A program made the translations under genes and the position numbers. The notes beneath the pieces are model-generated. The model did not search any database and was not told the DNA's origin. It worked only from the letters and a program-made list of their open reading frames with translations. DNA of 64,000 nucleotides from an uncultured Acidobacteriota bacterium (GTDB lineage Bacteria; Acidobacteriota; UBA6911; RPQK01; JAJDTT01), in assembly GCA_951812665.1 (NCBI GenBank), contig CATOST010000018.1, forward strand, positions 310,001 through 374,000, given 5' to 3'. Shown in pieces: positions 38,537 through 47,264 of the stretch. Numbering within the stretch: the stretch's first letter is position 1; each line of letters opens with the position of its first letter.

Positions 38537-39073
38537 TCAACGAGCCAAATTTGCCTGCTGCTCCAGCCGTTGGGAGGCCACTCCCTTGAAGGCATGGCAA
38601 AGGGCGACGGCCAGGGCGTCGGCCGCGTCGTTCGGCTGCGGGATTTCCTTGAGCTTGAGCAGAATCCGGACCATGGTCTGAATCTCTTCCTTGGTCGCCC
38701 GCCCGGATACTGAGATCGACTTTTTGACCTCCCGCGGAGAGTATTCGAACAGTGGCACCTCCAGTTCGGCGGCAGCCAAAAGGACCACCCCCCGGGCGTG
38801 CCCCAACTGGAGAGCGCTACGGGCATTGACCGCATGGAACACGGATTCCACGGCCACCACCGCTGGAGCGTGACGGCGGAGGACGCTGCGAAGTTCGTGA
38901 TAGATGGTCTTGAGGCGTTGAGCGAAGGGAGTCTCGAGTCTGCGGTTATAACAGCGAATCGCTCCGTACTCGAGGCAACGACAGTGATTCCCGAGGACCG
39001 AGATGATTCCGTAGCCGGTGATGCGGCTACCCGGGTCGATACCCATGACGATGGTGGGGGAGGGTCGACCCAT
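38537..39073 (-). CDS. ruvC: Holliday junction resolvase RuvC
   Basis: A 178-residue nuclease. Catalytic acidic residues are visible in VMGIDPGSRITGYGII, VVAVESVFHAVNARSAL and QPNDAADALAVALCHA. It cuts Holliday junctions in the RuvABC complex. It overlaps the yebC stop by one base. ruvA and ruvB are 20 kb away at 58-60 kb, so the usual ruvCAB group is split. Confidence 0.96.
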   Translation of the reverse strand: MGRPSPTIVMGIDPGSRITGYGIISVLGNHCRCLEYGAIRCYNRRLETPFAQRLKTIYHELRSVLRRHAPAVVAVESVFHAVNARSALQLGHARGVVLLAAAELEVPLFEYSPREVKKSISVSGRATKEEIQTMVRILLKLKEIPQPNDAADALAVALCHAFKGVASQRLEQQANLAR

Positions 39074-39825
39074 CAGGTTTTGAGGAGTGTCTCCATTTCC
39101 TGCTCTTCAATGTCGAAGTTGGCGTAGACATGCTGGACGTCGTCGTGGTCTTCGAGGGCGTCCATCAGCTTCAGCATTCTCCCCGCCATCTTGCCTTCCA
39201 CCTTGAGGGAATTCTGGGGAAGCATGGTGATCTGGCTCGATTCCGTGGGGATGTTGGACGCTTCCAACTCCTGCCTCACCTGCTCGAAGTTTTCGAAGGG
39301 GGTGTAGACGGCCAGGGTGTCGCCCTCGGTCTGGAGATCGTCGGCCCCGGCCTCCAGCACAACCTCCATCAGAGTTTCTTCCGAAACCGAGTCGCTGGGC
39401 ACTCCGAAGTACCCTTTCTTCTCGAACATCCATAGGACGCTGCCCGTCTCTCCCAGATTCCCGCCGTTCTTGGAAAAGATGTAGCGGATCTCGGCCACGG
39501 TCCGGTTCCTGTTATCGGTCAGGGTCTCGACCAGAACCGCCACGCCGCCGGGGCCGTAGCCCTCATAGGTCACGGCGTAGAAGCTCTGACCCGGGAGTTC
39601 TCCCGTCCCTTTCATGACGGCTCGTTCAATGTTGTCGAGAGGCATATTGGCCGCTTTGGCCGTCTGAATCGCGGTGCGCAGCCGCGGATTGGCGTCCGGA
39701 TCGCCGCCGCCCGAACGGGCCGCCACGGTGATTTCCCGGATCATCTTGCTGAACATCTTGCCCCGTTTGGCATCCACGATGGCCTTCTTGTGCCGAATGG
39801 AATGCCACTTGGAATGTCCTGACAT
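39073..39825 (-). CDS. yebC: YebC/PmpR (TACO1) family protein
   Basis: 250 residues of the YebC family, with the N-terminus SGHSKWHSIRHKKAIVDAKRG, then FSKMIREITVAARSGGGDP, and the GYGPGGVAVLVETLTDNRNRT central motif. Members are transcription regulators or ribosome factors that help translation of proline stretches. It is followed directly by ruvC, the common yebC-ruvC pairing. A CCAGGAG site precedes the ATG and a TACAAT box lies about 30 bases upstream. Confidence 0.96.
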   Translation of the reverse strand: MSGHSKWHSIRHKKAIVDAKRGKMFSKMIREITVAARSGGGDPDANPRLRTAIQTAKAANMPLDNIERAVMKGTGELPGQSFYAVTYEGYGPGGVAVLVETLTDNRNRTVAEIRYIFSKNGGNLGETGSVLWMFEKKGYFGVPSDSVSEETLMEVVLEAGADDLQTEGDTLAVYTPFENFEQVRQELEASNIPTESSQITMLPQNSLKVEGKMAGRMLKLMDALEDHDDVQHVYANFDIEEQEMETLLKT

Positions 39826-39863
39826 GGGCGGATCTCCTGGTCCTTATTGGCGCCTATTGTAAC

Positions 39864-40664
39864 ATGGCGTCCCAGTGGACCAGAGTCAGGAACCGCGGGC
39901 GGACCTGGAGAGCTGGAAGGATTTTGACCAAGTATCGTTTTGTGGTCCAGTATCGTTCCGATGGTTTCTCCGGGTGGCAGGTCCAGAAGGACCGTCCTAC
40001 GATCGGTGGGACCATCGAAGCCGCGCTCACCCGGATCACGGGTGAAACTCCCTCCGTCGTGGGCGCCGGGAGAACCGATGCCGGGGTGCATGCTCTGGGC
40101 CAGGTGGCCCACTTCAGGCTCCAGAGATCATGGCCCGTCGACCGCTTGCTGAAATCTCTCAACGGCGTTCTCCCCTCCCGGATTCGGGTGCTCCGGTTGA
40201 GCGTGGCCTCCAATGCCTTTCATGCCCAGAGGGACGCCCAGCGGAAACGCTATGTCTATCGCGTCTACAACGGGCCCATTCTTTCTCCCTTCCTGGAGGG
40301 CAGGGTCCAACAGGTCTATCGGCCCCTTTCACCGGAGGCGATGCAAGAGGCGTCGGCACTGATCGTCGGCACCCACGATTTCACCGGTTTCACGGCCTCG
40401 GCGTCCCAGGTCAGGAACCGCGTGCGAACCGTGTTCGTTTCCCGTTGGCAGAGGAAGGGAAGACACTTTTCCTATCGGGTCGAGGGTGACGGCTTTCTCC
40501 ATCACATGGTCCGCAACCTGGTGGGCACCATGCTCCAGATTGGACTGGGACAGAGGCCAGCCCGGGACATGATCATGATTTTGGAATCCCGGGACCGCCG
40601 CCTGGCGGGGCCGACGGCCCCCGCGCGGGGCCTGTTCCTGGCGCGTGTGTGGTATCGGACTTGA
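39864..40664 (+). CDS. truA: tRNA pseudouridine(38-40) synthase TruA
   Basis: Up to 266 residues. The catalytic Asp lies in GAGRTDAGVHALGQVAHF, and other TruA marks are FSGWQVQKDRPTIGGTIEAAL, AQRKRYVYRVYNG, and FLHHMVRNLVGTMLQIG. It makes pseudouridine in the tRNA anticodon arm. The ATG at 39864 lacks a ribosome site. The TTG at 39924, just before KYRFVVQYRSDG, fits the usual family start better and would give 246 residues. Confidence 0.94.
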   Translation: MASQWTRVRNRGRTWRAGRILTKYRFVVQYRSDGFSGWQVQKDRPTIGGTIEAALTRITGETPSVVGAGRTDAGVHALGQVAHFRLQRSWPVDRLLKSLNGVLPSRIRVLRLSVASNAFHAQRDAQRKRYVYRVYNGPILSPFLEGRVQQVYRPLSPEAMQEASALIVGTHDFTGFTASASQVRNRVRTVFVSRWQRKGRHFSYRVEGDGFLHHMVRNLVGTMLQIGLGQRPARDMIMILESRDRRLAGPTAPARGLFLARVWYRT

Positions 40665-40709
40665 GAGTTCCGGCAACGGTACAGTCCATCCGGATGGGCG
40701 CCGACTTGA

Positions 40710-41115
40710 CAGCCCGTGGCAAAAGTCGTCGCGGCATTCGACCGGGTCTGCATCGTGCGCGGACTGCGTTGCGCCTCGGTCACCTATCCCGCAGTTCTCA
40801 CCAGGCCGCTAAATTTATGATGAAAAAGCATTTTTTATTCAGCAGTTACCCGGATTGTTCCAAGGTCTCCCGGGGACCGACTGCGCGCTCGCGCGCCCTC
40901 GCTGGTCTATTCGCCCTCAGCGCGCACATGCCCCCTCAAACCTAGTCACCACTACGCTCTCGGTCGCGAGCACGCGCTGAGCGCGAAAATCCTGCGCGAT
41001 CGTCGCACCCCCTTCTGAAAAATGCGGGCTATGGTCGAATATGCTCCCTCACCGCGTCTTGTCCGGCGGGCGCAGCCCCGTTCCCGGTGCTTCGCGGGAC
41101 TTTCACCAGGGACTG
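40710..41115 (-). mobile_element. MITE copy C, split by a foreign insert of about 240 bp
   Basis: The two ends match the 158-bp element: CAGCCCGTGGCAAAAGTC at 40710 and GACTTTCACCAGGGACTG at 41098-41115. At the hairpin apex, about 40795 to 41037, there is a stretch absent from all other copies. It starts AT-rich (around TTTATGATGAAAAAGC) and continues as sequence rich in CGCG with inverted arms (CTCAGCGCG/CGCGCTGAG). No gene is visible in it. The flanking 4-mers TTGA and TTGT match at three of four bases. It fills the 475-base gap between truA and uppS. Confidence 0.75.
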
Positions 41116-41139
41116 TTGTGGTAAATTGACACCACCGCA

Positions 41140-41931
41140 ATGACTCCCCCCTTTGAGAATTTCACCGGAATTATTGAGCCTGGAGGCCGGGAAGCCCGGC
41201 TGCTGGCGCGACTCGATCCCCACAAGTTACCGCGGCACGTGGCCATCATCATGGACGGAAACGGACGTTGGGCCCGGCAACGGGATCTGCCCCGGGTCGA
41301 GGGCCACACCGCCGGCATCAAGGCGGTTCGGGCCACGGTCGAGACCAGCGCCCGCCTCAAGATTCCGGTGCTGACCCTCTATGCTTTCTCGGTGGAGAAC
41401 TGGAAGCGGCCCCTGAGGGAAGTCAATACCTTGATGGAGCTCTTGAAGGAATATCTGCGGAAGGAGTTGCCGGAAATCCAGGAGAACGACATCCGCTTCC
41501 ATGCCATTGGGCGGATCCACGAGCTGCCCCGCTCGGTCCGGAGGGAGCTGCGGCATGTGGAGCAGGAGACCCGGTTCAATCGGGGCATGAAGATGATCCT
41601 GGCGCTGAATTACAGTGGTCGGGCCGAACTGGTGGACGCCTTCAACTCGCTGCTCCTGCAGGGCAGAACCCGGAGGGTGAGTGAGACGGAGGTGCAGCGG
41701 AGTCTCTACACCGGCGACCTTCCCGATCCGGATCTGTTGATCCGCACCAGTGGAGAGATGCGGATCAGCAACTTCCTGCTCTGGCAGATCGCTTATTCCG
41801 AGATCTACGTCACCGACGTGCTCTGGCCCGACTTCCGATCCCGCCACCTGCTGGAGTCGATCCTGGCCTACCAGAAACGGGAGCGCCGGTACGGCGGAAT
41901 CCGATCCCGTTCACTGCAAGGGGCCAGATGA
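41140..41931 (+). CDS. uppS: Undecaprenyl (isoprenyl) diphosphate synthase
   Basis: A 263-residue cis-prenyltransferase making the C55 carrier for cell-wall synthesis. The catalytic Asp lies in HVAIIMDGNGRWARQR, then TLYAFSVENWKRP, MKMILALNYSGRAELVDAF and LLIRTSGEMRISNFLLWQ. The extra N-terminal 30 residues are not conserved. The gene starts 25 bases after the miniature element and heads a lipid-precursor operon (uppS-cdsA-dxr-rseP). Confidence 0.97.
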   Translation: MTPPFENFTGIIEPGGREARLLARLDPHKLPRHVAIIMDGNGRWARQRDLPRVEGHTAGIKAVRATVETSARLKIPVLTLYAFSVENWKRPLREVNTLMELLKEYLRKELPEIQENDIRFHAIGRIHELPRSVRRELRHVEQETRFNRGMKMILALNYSGRAELVDAFNSLLLQGRTRRVSETEVQRSLYTGDLPDPDLLIRTSGEMRISNFLLWQIAYSEIYVTDVLWPDFRSRHLLESILAYQKRERRYGGIRSRSLQGAR

Positions 41932-42707
41932 TCCTCCGAACACTGAGCGTCGTCGTGCTGGCGCCGCTCGTCCTCGCGATCGTGGTTCTGGCCCCCGACC
42001 CGTTGTTCCTGGTGTTCCTGGATCTGGTCCTCCTGATCGGAATCCTGGAATTGTTCCAGCTGCTGGCGCCCATGGGAGTGAGGAAACCCGTTCCGGCGAT
42101 GGTCGTGTGCCTGTTGCTTCCCTGGGTGTGGAATCAGGGAGGAGGCGCGGTAGTGGCGTACTTGCTGGGGGCCTGCCTCTGCCTGCTCACGGCGCATCTC
42201 TATCGGGTCATCAACCACCGGGACGCCCTGGCTTCGGCTTCGGCCAGCCTCATGGCGCTCTTGTACCTGGGTCTACCCGTGTCGCTGCTGGCCGGGTACC
42301 GGACCCGATCCGGCGAGCTGCTCATGATCCTGGCCATCGTCTGGTCCTGTGACATCGCGGCTTATCTGGTCGGGACGCGCTGGGGGCGTCGCCGCATCAC
42401 GCCGCGCTTGAGTCCGGCGAAGTCCCTGGAGGGATTCGCCGCCGGTCTCGCCGCCGCGGTGGCGGCGGCCCTTTTGGTGGGATTCGGCCTGCTCGGGCGT
42501 TCCGATTGGGGACTGCTGTCGTTGATCGGCGTCCTGGTGGGGTCGGCCGCCATCCTGGGGGATCTCTTCGAGTCTCTCCTCAAGCGTGCGGTCGCCGCCA
42601 AGGACAGTGGCTCCCTGATTCCCGGACACGGAGGACTGTTGGACCGGATCGACAGTCTGCTCTTCGCTTTCCCTGTCTATCACTGCTTGTCTTTTCTGCT
42701 AGGATGA
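41928..42707 (+). CDS. cdsA: Phosphatidate cytidylyltransferase
   Basis: A 259-residue membrane enzyme making CDP-diacylglycerol. It shows seven or so hydrophobic segments and the C-terminal signature SAAILGDLFESLLKRAVAAK then DSGSLIPGHGGLLDRIDSLL. It overlaps the uppS stop by 4 bases. Bases 42708-42848 after it hold nothing recognisable. Confidence 0.96.
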   Translation: MILRTLSVVVLAPLVLAIVVLAPDPLFLVFLDLVLLIGILELFQLLAPMGVRKPVPAMVVCLLLPWVWNQGGGAVVAYLLGACLCLLTAHLYRVINHRDALASASASLMALLYLGLPVSLLAGYRTRSGELLMILAIVWSCDIAAYLVGTRWGRRRITPRLSPAKSLEGFAAGLAAAVAAALLVGFGLLGRSDWGLLSLIGVLVGSAAILGDLFESLLKRAVAAKDSGSLIPGHGGLLDRIDSLLFAFPVYHCLSFLLG

Positions 42708-42848
42708 TGCGCTGAAAGCCGGTGGCGGTTCCGTCAGGCATTTCTTCGCGCTTGACAGTCCGCATCGATTTTCGCCCTGGGCTGTTTTTCGCGGCCAGGA
42801 ACCTTCAGCGCCGCGCTCGATCCATCGTCTGACGAATCCCGGACGAAG

Positions 42849-44000
42849 ATGAAGAAGATATCGATTCTAGGCTCGACGGGATCCGTTGGACGCAGCACCT
42901 TGAGTCTGGTCGACCTGAACCCGGACCGATTCCGGGTCGTGGGCCTGGCGGCGCGAAGAAACGCCGGTCTTCTTCTTGAACAGGCTCGCAATTACTCTCC
43001 GCTCGCGGTCGCCCTTCATGATCGGGAGAAGGCGGCGTGGCTCCGGCAGCAACTTCCTGGGACCCTGGTGTTGGAGGGGCAGGAGGGAGTTTCCAGGCTG
43101 GCTGCCGAGTCTGAAGCGGATATGGTGGTGGCTGCCATTACCGGTGCGGCGGGTCTGGTTCCCACGCTGTCCGCCATCCTGGGAGGCCGGGACGTGGCTC
43201 TCGCCAACAAGGAGGCGTTGGTGATGGCGGGAGAGTTGGTGATGCGGGAGGCGCGGGAGGCACAGGTCCGTCTGTTGCCCGTCGACAGCGAGCACAGCGC
43301 CATTCATCAGTGTCTCAACGGAGAGAAGGGGGCCCAGATCAAGCGGATCCTCCTGACCGCTTCCGGCGGTCCTTTTTTCCGGAAATCCTTCCGTGAGCTG
43401 GGCGAGGTGACGGTACCGGAAGCCTTGAACCATCCGACCTGGAAGATGGGCCCCAAGATTACGGTGGACTCGGCCACGCTCATGAACAAGGGACTGGAGG
43501 TCATCGAGGCCCACCATCTGTTCGGCCTGCGGCCGGGGCAGGTGCAGATCGTGATCCATCCCCAATCCATGGTTCACTCCATGGTGGAGTTCGTGGACGG
43601 GGCCATCATGGCCCAGCTGGGAATCACCGACATGCGGCTCCCGGTCGGTTATGCCCTGAGCTACCCGGACCGTTGCAATCTGCCGGTTCCGTCCCTGGAT
43701 CTCTTCGCTTTGCCGCCACTGGAATTCCATCCGCCGGACCCCGTAAAATTTCCCTGCCTGCGCTTGGCGGAAGCGGCTCTGCAACAGGGACGGACCTACC
43801 CTGCGGCCCTCAATGCCGCCAACGAAGTGGCCGTCGGACACTTTCTGGAGGGACGAATTCCTTTTCCGGACATCCCCGCCGTTATCGAGGGAGTCCTGGA
43901 CCGGCACCGGCCGCGAGATCCCGAGTCTCTGGAAGTCGTGCTGGAGGTGGACCGGAGGTCGCGCCTGGAGGCTCAAGACTTGGCCGTGACCCGGATGTGA
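42849..44000 (+). CDS. dxr: 1-deoxy-D-xylulose 5-phosphate reductoisomerase
   Basis: A 383-residue enzyme of the MEP isoprenoid pathway. It has the NADPH loop ILGSTGSVGRSTLSLVD, metal and substrate motifs LLPVDSEHSAIHQCLNG and ITVDSATLMNKGLEVIEAHH, and the NHPTWKMGPK loop. The pathway feeds the substrate of UppS two genes upstream. The start follows a weak GACGAAG ribosome site. Confidence 0.97.
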   Translation: MKKISILGSTGSVGRSTLSLVDLNPDRFRVVGLAARRNAGLLLEQARNYSPLAVALHDREKAAWLRQQLPGTLVLEGQEGVSRLAAESEADMVVAAITGAAGLVPTLSAILGGRDVALANKEALVMAGELVMREAREAQVRLLPVDSEHSAIHQCLNGEKGAQIKRILLTASGGPFFRKSFRELGEVTVPEALNHPTWKMGPKITVDSATLMNKGLEVIEAHHLFGLRPGQVQIVIHPQSMVHSMVEFVDGAIMAQLGITDMRLPVGYALSYPDRCNLPVPSLDLFALPPLEFHPPDPVKFPCLRLAEAALQQGRTYPAALNAANEVAVGHFLEGRIPFPDIPAVIEGVLDRHRPRDPESLEVVLEVDRRSRLEAQDLAVTRM

Positions 44001-44146
44001 CCGTTTCGAGGCGAGTACGGGGTACCCGTGCGGGTCGAGACAGGTTTAAGGATTTGAGAGTTGGAGCGGATGTCTTTGACGGTTGAGACGGACGGTCGCG
44101 GGGACACCGATTTCCGTCCCTGGCCAGTCAGAAAGGCGAGATTCCT

Positions 44147-45478
44147 TTGCAGTTGATCGAATATTTCGGGACCACTCTGCTGGCCTTCATCTTCGTCTTG
44201 GGGGTCATGATCTTTTTCCACGAGTTGGGACACTGCGTGGTTGCCAAGTTGCTGAGCATTCGCGTCGATGTGTTCTCACTCGGATTCGGCCCCAGGCTGG
44301 TGGGCTTTCGCCGTGGCGAAACCGACTACCGGGTGAGTCTGTTGCCCCTGGGCGGGTACGTCAAGATGGCCGGAGAGAACTACGATGAGTCGTTGACCGG
44401 TTCCGGAGACGAGTTCCTGTCCCGACCCAAACGGCATCGTTTCGCGGTGGCCGTCGCCGGCCCGATGATGAACATCGTCCTGGCCGTTCTCTTGTCGGCC
44501 GCCACCTACACGCTGGGGGTCCGGGTGCTTACCTACCGGTCGGGCCCTGCGGAGGTGGGAGTGGTGGCTGCCGGGTCCCCTGCGGAAGCGGCGGGCATTC
44601 AGGTTCGCGACACCATCGTGGCTATCGACGGTGACGAGGTGTCCAGTTGGCGAGATGCCGAGATCGCCATCGCCACGAGTCCGGGGCAGAGCCTTCGCCT
44701 GACGCTGGACCGGGAAGGGAACCGAATCGACAAACGGGTTCTGGTCACTGCGGCGTCGGACCGGGGCGATGTGGGCACCATCGGCGCAGAGCCCTGGATC
44801 CCCTTCCTCATCACCAAAACCATCGAGGGTTCACCTGCGGAAGCCGCAGGCCTGAAACCGGGTGACGAGATCGTCGAAGTGCAGGGAAAGGACGGTTCGG
44901 TCAACGAACCCTCCGCGATCTCGCCGTTCGTTTCGGAACGCGAAGGAGAGCCGTTGGTCTTCAAGCTGCGGCGGGGCGAAGAGATCCTGGAGGCCACCAT
45001 TCGGCCGGCGGAGATCGAAGGCAAGGTTCTGATCGGGGTTCAGCGAGGGCCTCCCTTCCACGTCGAGAAATATGGAATCGTGGAGTCCCTGGCCCGGTCG
45101 ATCCGGAGAAACGGAGAACTGGTCCTGTTGACCGGTCACATCATCGGCAAGATCGTGACCGGCAAGGCCTCCCTCCGGAGCATGTCCGGGCCCATCGATA
45201 TCGCCCGCTACTCGGGAGCCGCCGCTTCCGGTGGCTTGGTCCCACTGATGGGTTTCATGGCCCTGGTGTCCCTGCAACTGGGGATCCTGAACCTTTTTCC
45301 CATTCCCGTCCTGGATGGAGGCCTCATCGCTATGTTGGCCGTCGAGGGACTCATCGGCAGGGACCTCAGCCTGAAGGTGAAAGAACGGATCTTTCAGGCC
45401 GGATTCATCTTCCTGGTCCTGCTGATGGGTGTCATCCTCTACAACGACCTCTCCAAGAATCTGCCTTTCTTCGACTGA
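44147..45478 (+). CDS. rseP: RIP metalloprotease RseP (site-2 protease)
   Basis: A 443-residue intramembrane zinc protease. HEXXH lies in FFHELGHCVVAKLL in the first helix; two PDZ domains follow (about 125-200 and 210-290, each starting with a GSPAEAAGI/L motif); the second zinc site is in NLFPIPVLDGGLIAML. It cuts anti-sigma factors or leader peptides in the membrane. The TTG start is set by AGAAAGGCGAG upstream. It ends 7 bases from a convergent anti-sigma switch pair. Confidence 0.96.
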   Translation: MQLIEYFGTTLLAFIFVLGVMIFFHELGHCVVAKLLSIRVDVFSLGFGPRLVGFRRGETDYRVSLLPLGGYVKMAGENYDESLTGSGDEFLSRPKRHRFAVAVAGPMMNIVLAVLLSAATYTLGVRVLTYRSGPAEVGVVAAGSPAEAAGIQVRDTIVAIDGDEVSSWRDAEIAIATSPGQSLRLTLDREGNRIDKRVLVTAASDRGDVGTIGAEPWIPFLITKTIEGSPAEAAGLKPGDEIVEVQGKDGSVNEPSAISPFVSEREGEPLVFKLRRGEEILEATIRPAEIEGKVLIGVQRGPPFHVEKYGIVESLARSIRRNGELVLLTGHIIGKIVTGKASLRSMSGPIDIARYSGAAASGGLVPLMGFMALVSLQLGILNLFPIPVLDGGLIAMLAVEGLIGRDLSLKVKERIFQAGFIFLVLLMGVILYNDLSKNLPFFD

Positions 45479-45484
45479 TCGAGA

Positions 45485-45823
45485 TCAAGCGAAGCTGGCG
45501 ACCGCTTGAGCCTCGTCTTCGAAGCTGTCGAACACGGTCAGGAGCTTGGTGATGGCCAGGAGTTCTCGGGTCCTCTTGGTCAGATGGAGAAGTTTGAGCG
45601 CTCCTCCCTGGTCGGCAACGTGAGTGTAAGAACTTACGAGCTCGCCGATCCCGGTGCTGTCCACCGTACGGACATCGGCCAGGTTCATGAGCAGATTCCT
45701 CTGACCCGACTGGACCAATCCCCGAATGGTGTTCCGAATCATGGCGCTCTCTTTGCCGATGGTGATTCTGCCCTGGATATCCAGGATCGTCACACCGTGC
45801 ACGTTTCTGGTCGCAATGCTCAT
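45485..45823 (-). CDS. STAS-domain anti-sigma factor antagonist (RsbV/SpoIIAA-like)
   Basis: 112 residues, one STAS domain: GVTILDIQGRITIGKESA, the phospho-acceptor Ser in VRTVDSTGIGELVSSY, and a C-terminal helix pair. When unphosphorylated such proteins bind the partner kinase and free a sigma factor. The kinase-type partner is the next gene upstream, 10 bases away. No sigma factor or phosphatase is encoded beside them. Confidence 0.93.
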   Translation of the reverse strand: MSIATRNVHGVTILDIQGRITIGKESAMIRNTIRGLVQSGQRNLLMNLADVRTVDSTGIGELVSSYTHVADQGGALKLLHLTKRTRELLAITKLLTVFDSFEDEAQAVASFA

Positions 45824-45833
45824 GGTTACCTCC

Positions 45834-46322
45834 TCAGGTGGTGCATTTGAGCCGTTTCTCCATCGTAACTTCGAATCCCCCCTGGGGGAGATTGTGATAG
45901 GTCACGTTGTCCATAAACGTATGAACGAAGAAAACCCCACGGCCCGAGGGTTTCAACAGATTCCCGGTGTCCAGAGGGTCCGGCAGGGAGGACTCGTCAA
46001 AACCACATCCCTGATCCGAAACGGCGATGAAAAGACGGCGGCCATCAATACGGAATCGGACGCCCACCCTCTTGCTCTCATCCTCTTGATTTCCGTGCTG
46101 GATGGCATTGGTCACCGATTCGCGAACCGACAAGCAGATCCAATGGCTTGCCTCGTCGTCGAACCCGGCCATTCGAGTTATACTCTGGGAGATTTCCTGA
46201 ACCAGATCGAGAAACTGAATATTGCTCCCGAAAGACATCTCGAATTCCTTATGAAATCCTTTCCCCTCCAGTTTACTCAGCAATTCCTGCCGGTCCGCTT
46301 CCCGTTGCTCTGAATCGCTCAT
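45834..46322 (-). CDS. Anti-sigma factor serine kinase (RsbW/SpoIIAB-like)
   Basis: A 162-residue GHKL ATPase. The N box is SVRESVTNAIQHGNQ; the G1 motif is FIAVSDQGCGFDESSLPDP; the G2-like loop is LLKPSGRGVFFVHTFMDNV. It should phosphorylate the STAS partner and hold a sigma factor. It heads a two-gene unit on the minus strand. Bases 46323-46560 upstream hold a likely -10 box and nothing else. Confidence 0.92.
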   Translation of the reverse strand: MSDSEQREADRQELLSKLEGKGFHKEFEMSFGSNIQFLDLVQEISQSITRMAGFDDEASHWICLSVRESVTNAIQHGNQEDESKRVGVRFRIDGRRLFIAVSDQGCGFDESSLPDPLDTGNLLKPSGRGVFFVHTFMDNVTYHNLPQGGFEVTMEKRLKCTT

Positions 46323-46394
46323 GGCTGATGGCCCCGCGGCATACGATCGGTGCTAGGTCCGGGCCGGCGTTGTTGAGCTGCGTTCACATACCAA

Positions 46395-46400
46395 ATTATA
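46395..46400 (-). promoter_or_regulatory. Likely -10 box for the anti-sigma switch operon
   Basis: TATAAT within an AT-rich island (TATATATAATTT on the minus strand), 73 bases before the kinase start. It is the only AT-rich stretch in the gap. No clear -35 at 17 bases. Confidence 0.4.
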
Positions 46401-46560
46401 TATACGCCGAATCTGTTCCCGGGTTTCGCTAACCGCCCGAACGCATTGCGGTTTTGGCGCTGCTTGGGACTCTTGCCAGGAACTGCGGGCAGGAAAAAAA
46501 GAAGGTGGAGCCGGACTCTTGTCAACTTCGGGCCGGGGAACGCCGGCGGACTCTACCGTG

Positions 46561-46806
46561 TCTTCAGCCGGCCGCCGAGTCTTCGTCTGGCCCCGTCTTG
46601 CTCCGCTTTGGAAAGAAGAGGGCGCCCACAACAGTCCGTGGTGAAAGTCCCGCGAGCACCGAGACCGTTCCTGCGCCCGCCGGACAAGGCGCGATTCGGG
46701 TGCATACCGGGAGTATGTGCCCGAATCGCAACGCCGTCCGCCGGGATGCAGGGACGGTCGAATGCCGTGATGACTTTTGCCACGGGCTGACAAGGGGCGC
46801 CCCTAC
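46561..46806 (-). repeat. R2 intergenic repeat, copy 2, split by a MITE; supplies dtd stop
   Basis: The same R2 sequence as at 2168-2254, in two parts: 46561-46631 and 46790-46806. On the minus strand it begins GTAGGGGCGCCCC, and that TAG is the stop codon of dtd. The MITE at 46632-46789 interrupts it. The bases ACAA stand on both sides of the MITE but once in copy 1, proving insertion with a 4-bp target duplication. Confidence 0.78.
46632..46789 (+). mobile_element. MITE copy D (158 bp) inserted into an R2 repeat
   Basis: Ends CAGTCCGTGGTGAAAGTC and GACTTTTGCCACGGGCTG. Inner arms GACCGTTCCTGC/GCAGGGACGGTC and GATTCGGG/CCCGAATC pair, closing on CATAC-CGGGA-GTATG, so nearly the whole element folds into one hairpin. 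Flanked by perfect ACAA target repeats (46628-46631 and 46790-46793). It is the best preserved copy in the window. Confidence 0.92.
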
Positions 46807-47258
46807 AAATACGCGTCTTTTCTGGAGTCGACGATCAACGTCACCGGACCGTCATTCACCAGAGACAGCGCCATCATGGCACCGAATCGGCCCGTTTCGA
46901 CCACCACGCCAAGCTCCCGAAGCGTCTCCGCGAGACGCCGGTACTCGGTCCTTGCCGCGTCGGCAGGAGCCGCCCTGCTGAAGCTGGGACGGTTCCCCTT
47001 GCGGCAGTCCCCATAGAGCGTGAACTGGGAGACGAGAAGGATGGAATGGCCTCCCTCCAGCAGCGAACGGTTCATCCTGCCGGCGTCGTCCGGAAAGATG
47101 CGGAGTTGAAGGATCTTCTTCCTGATGAAGGCCAGATCCCGGTCCGTGTCGCCTGCGCATACGGCAACCAGAACCACCAAGCCGGGGCCGATCCGGCCCA
47201 CCGTACGGCCCTCGACTTCCACCTTGGCCTTCGCCACCCGCTGGATCACGACGCGCAT
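46803..47258 (-). CDS. dtd: D-aminoacyl-tRNA deacylase
   Basis: A 151-residue DTD enzyme that removes D-amino acids from tRNA. It has the two active-site motifs, LVSQFTLYGDCRKGNRPSF near residue 80 and ALSLVNDGPVTLIVDS near the C-terminus (NDGPVT is the Gly-cisPro region in variant form). Its last codon is followed by TAG from the R2 repeat. It lies 6 bases after the 89-residue unknown gene and is probably co-transcribed with it. Confidence 0.95.
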   Translation of the reverse strand: MRVVIQRVAKAKVEVEGRTVGRIGPGLVVLVAVCAGDTDRDLAFIRKKILQLRIFPDDAGRMNRSLLEGGHSILLVSQFTLYGDCRKGNRPSFSRAAPADAARTEYRRLAETLRELGVVVETGRFGAMMALSLVNDGPVTLIVDSRKDAYL

Positions 47259-47264
47259 GGAGAC

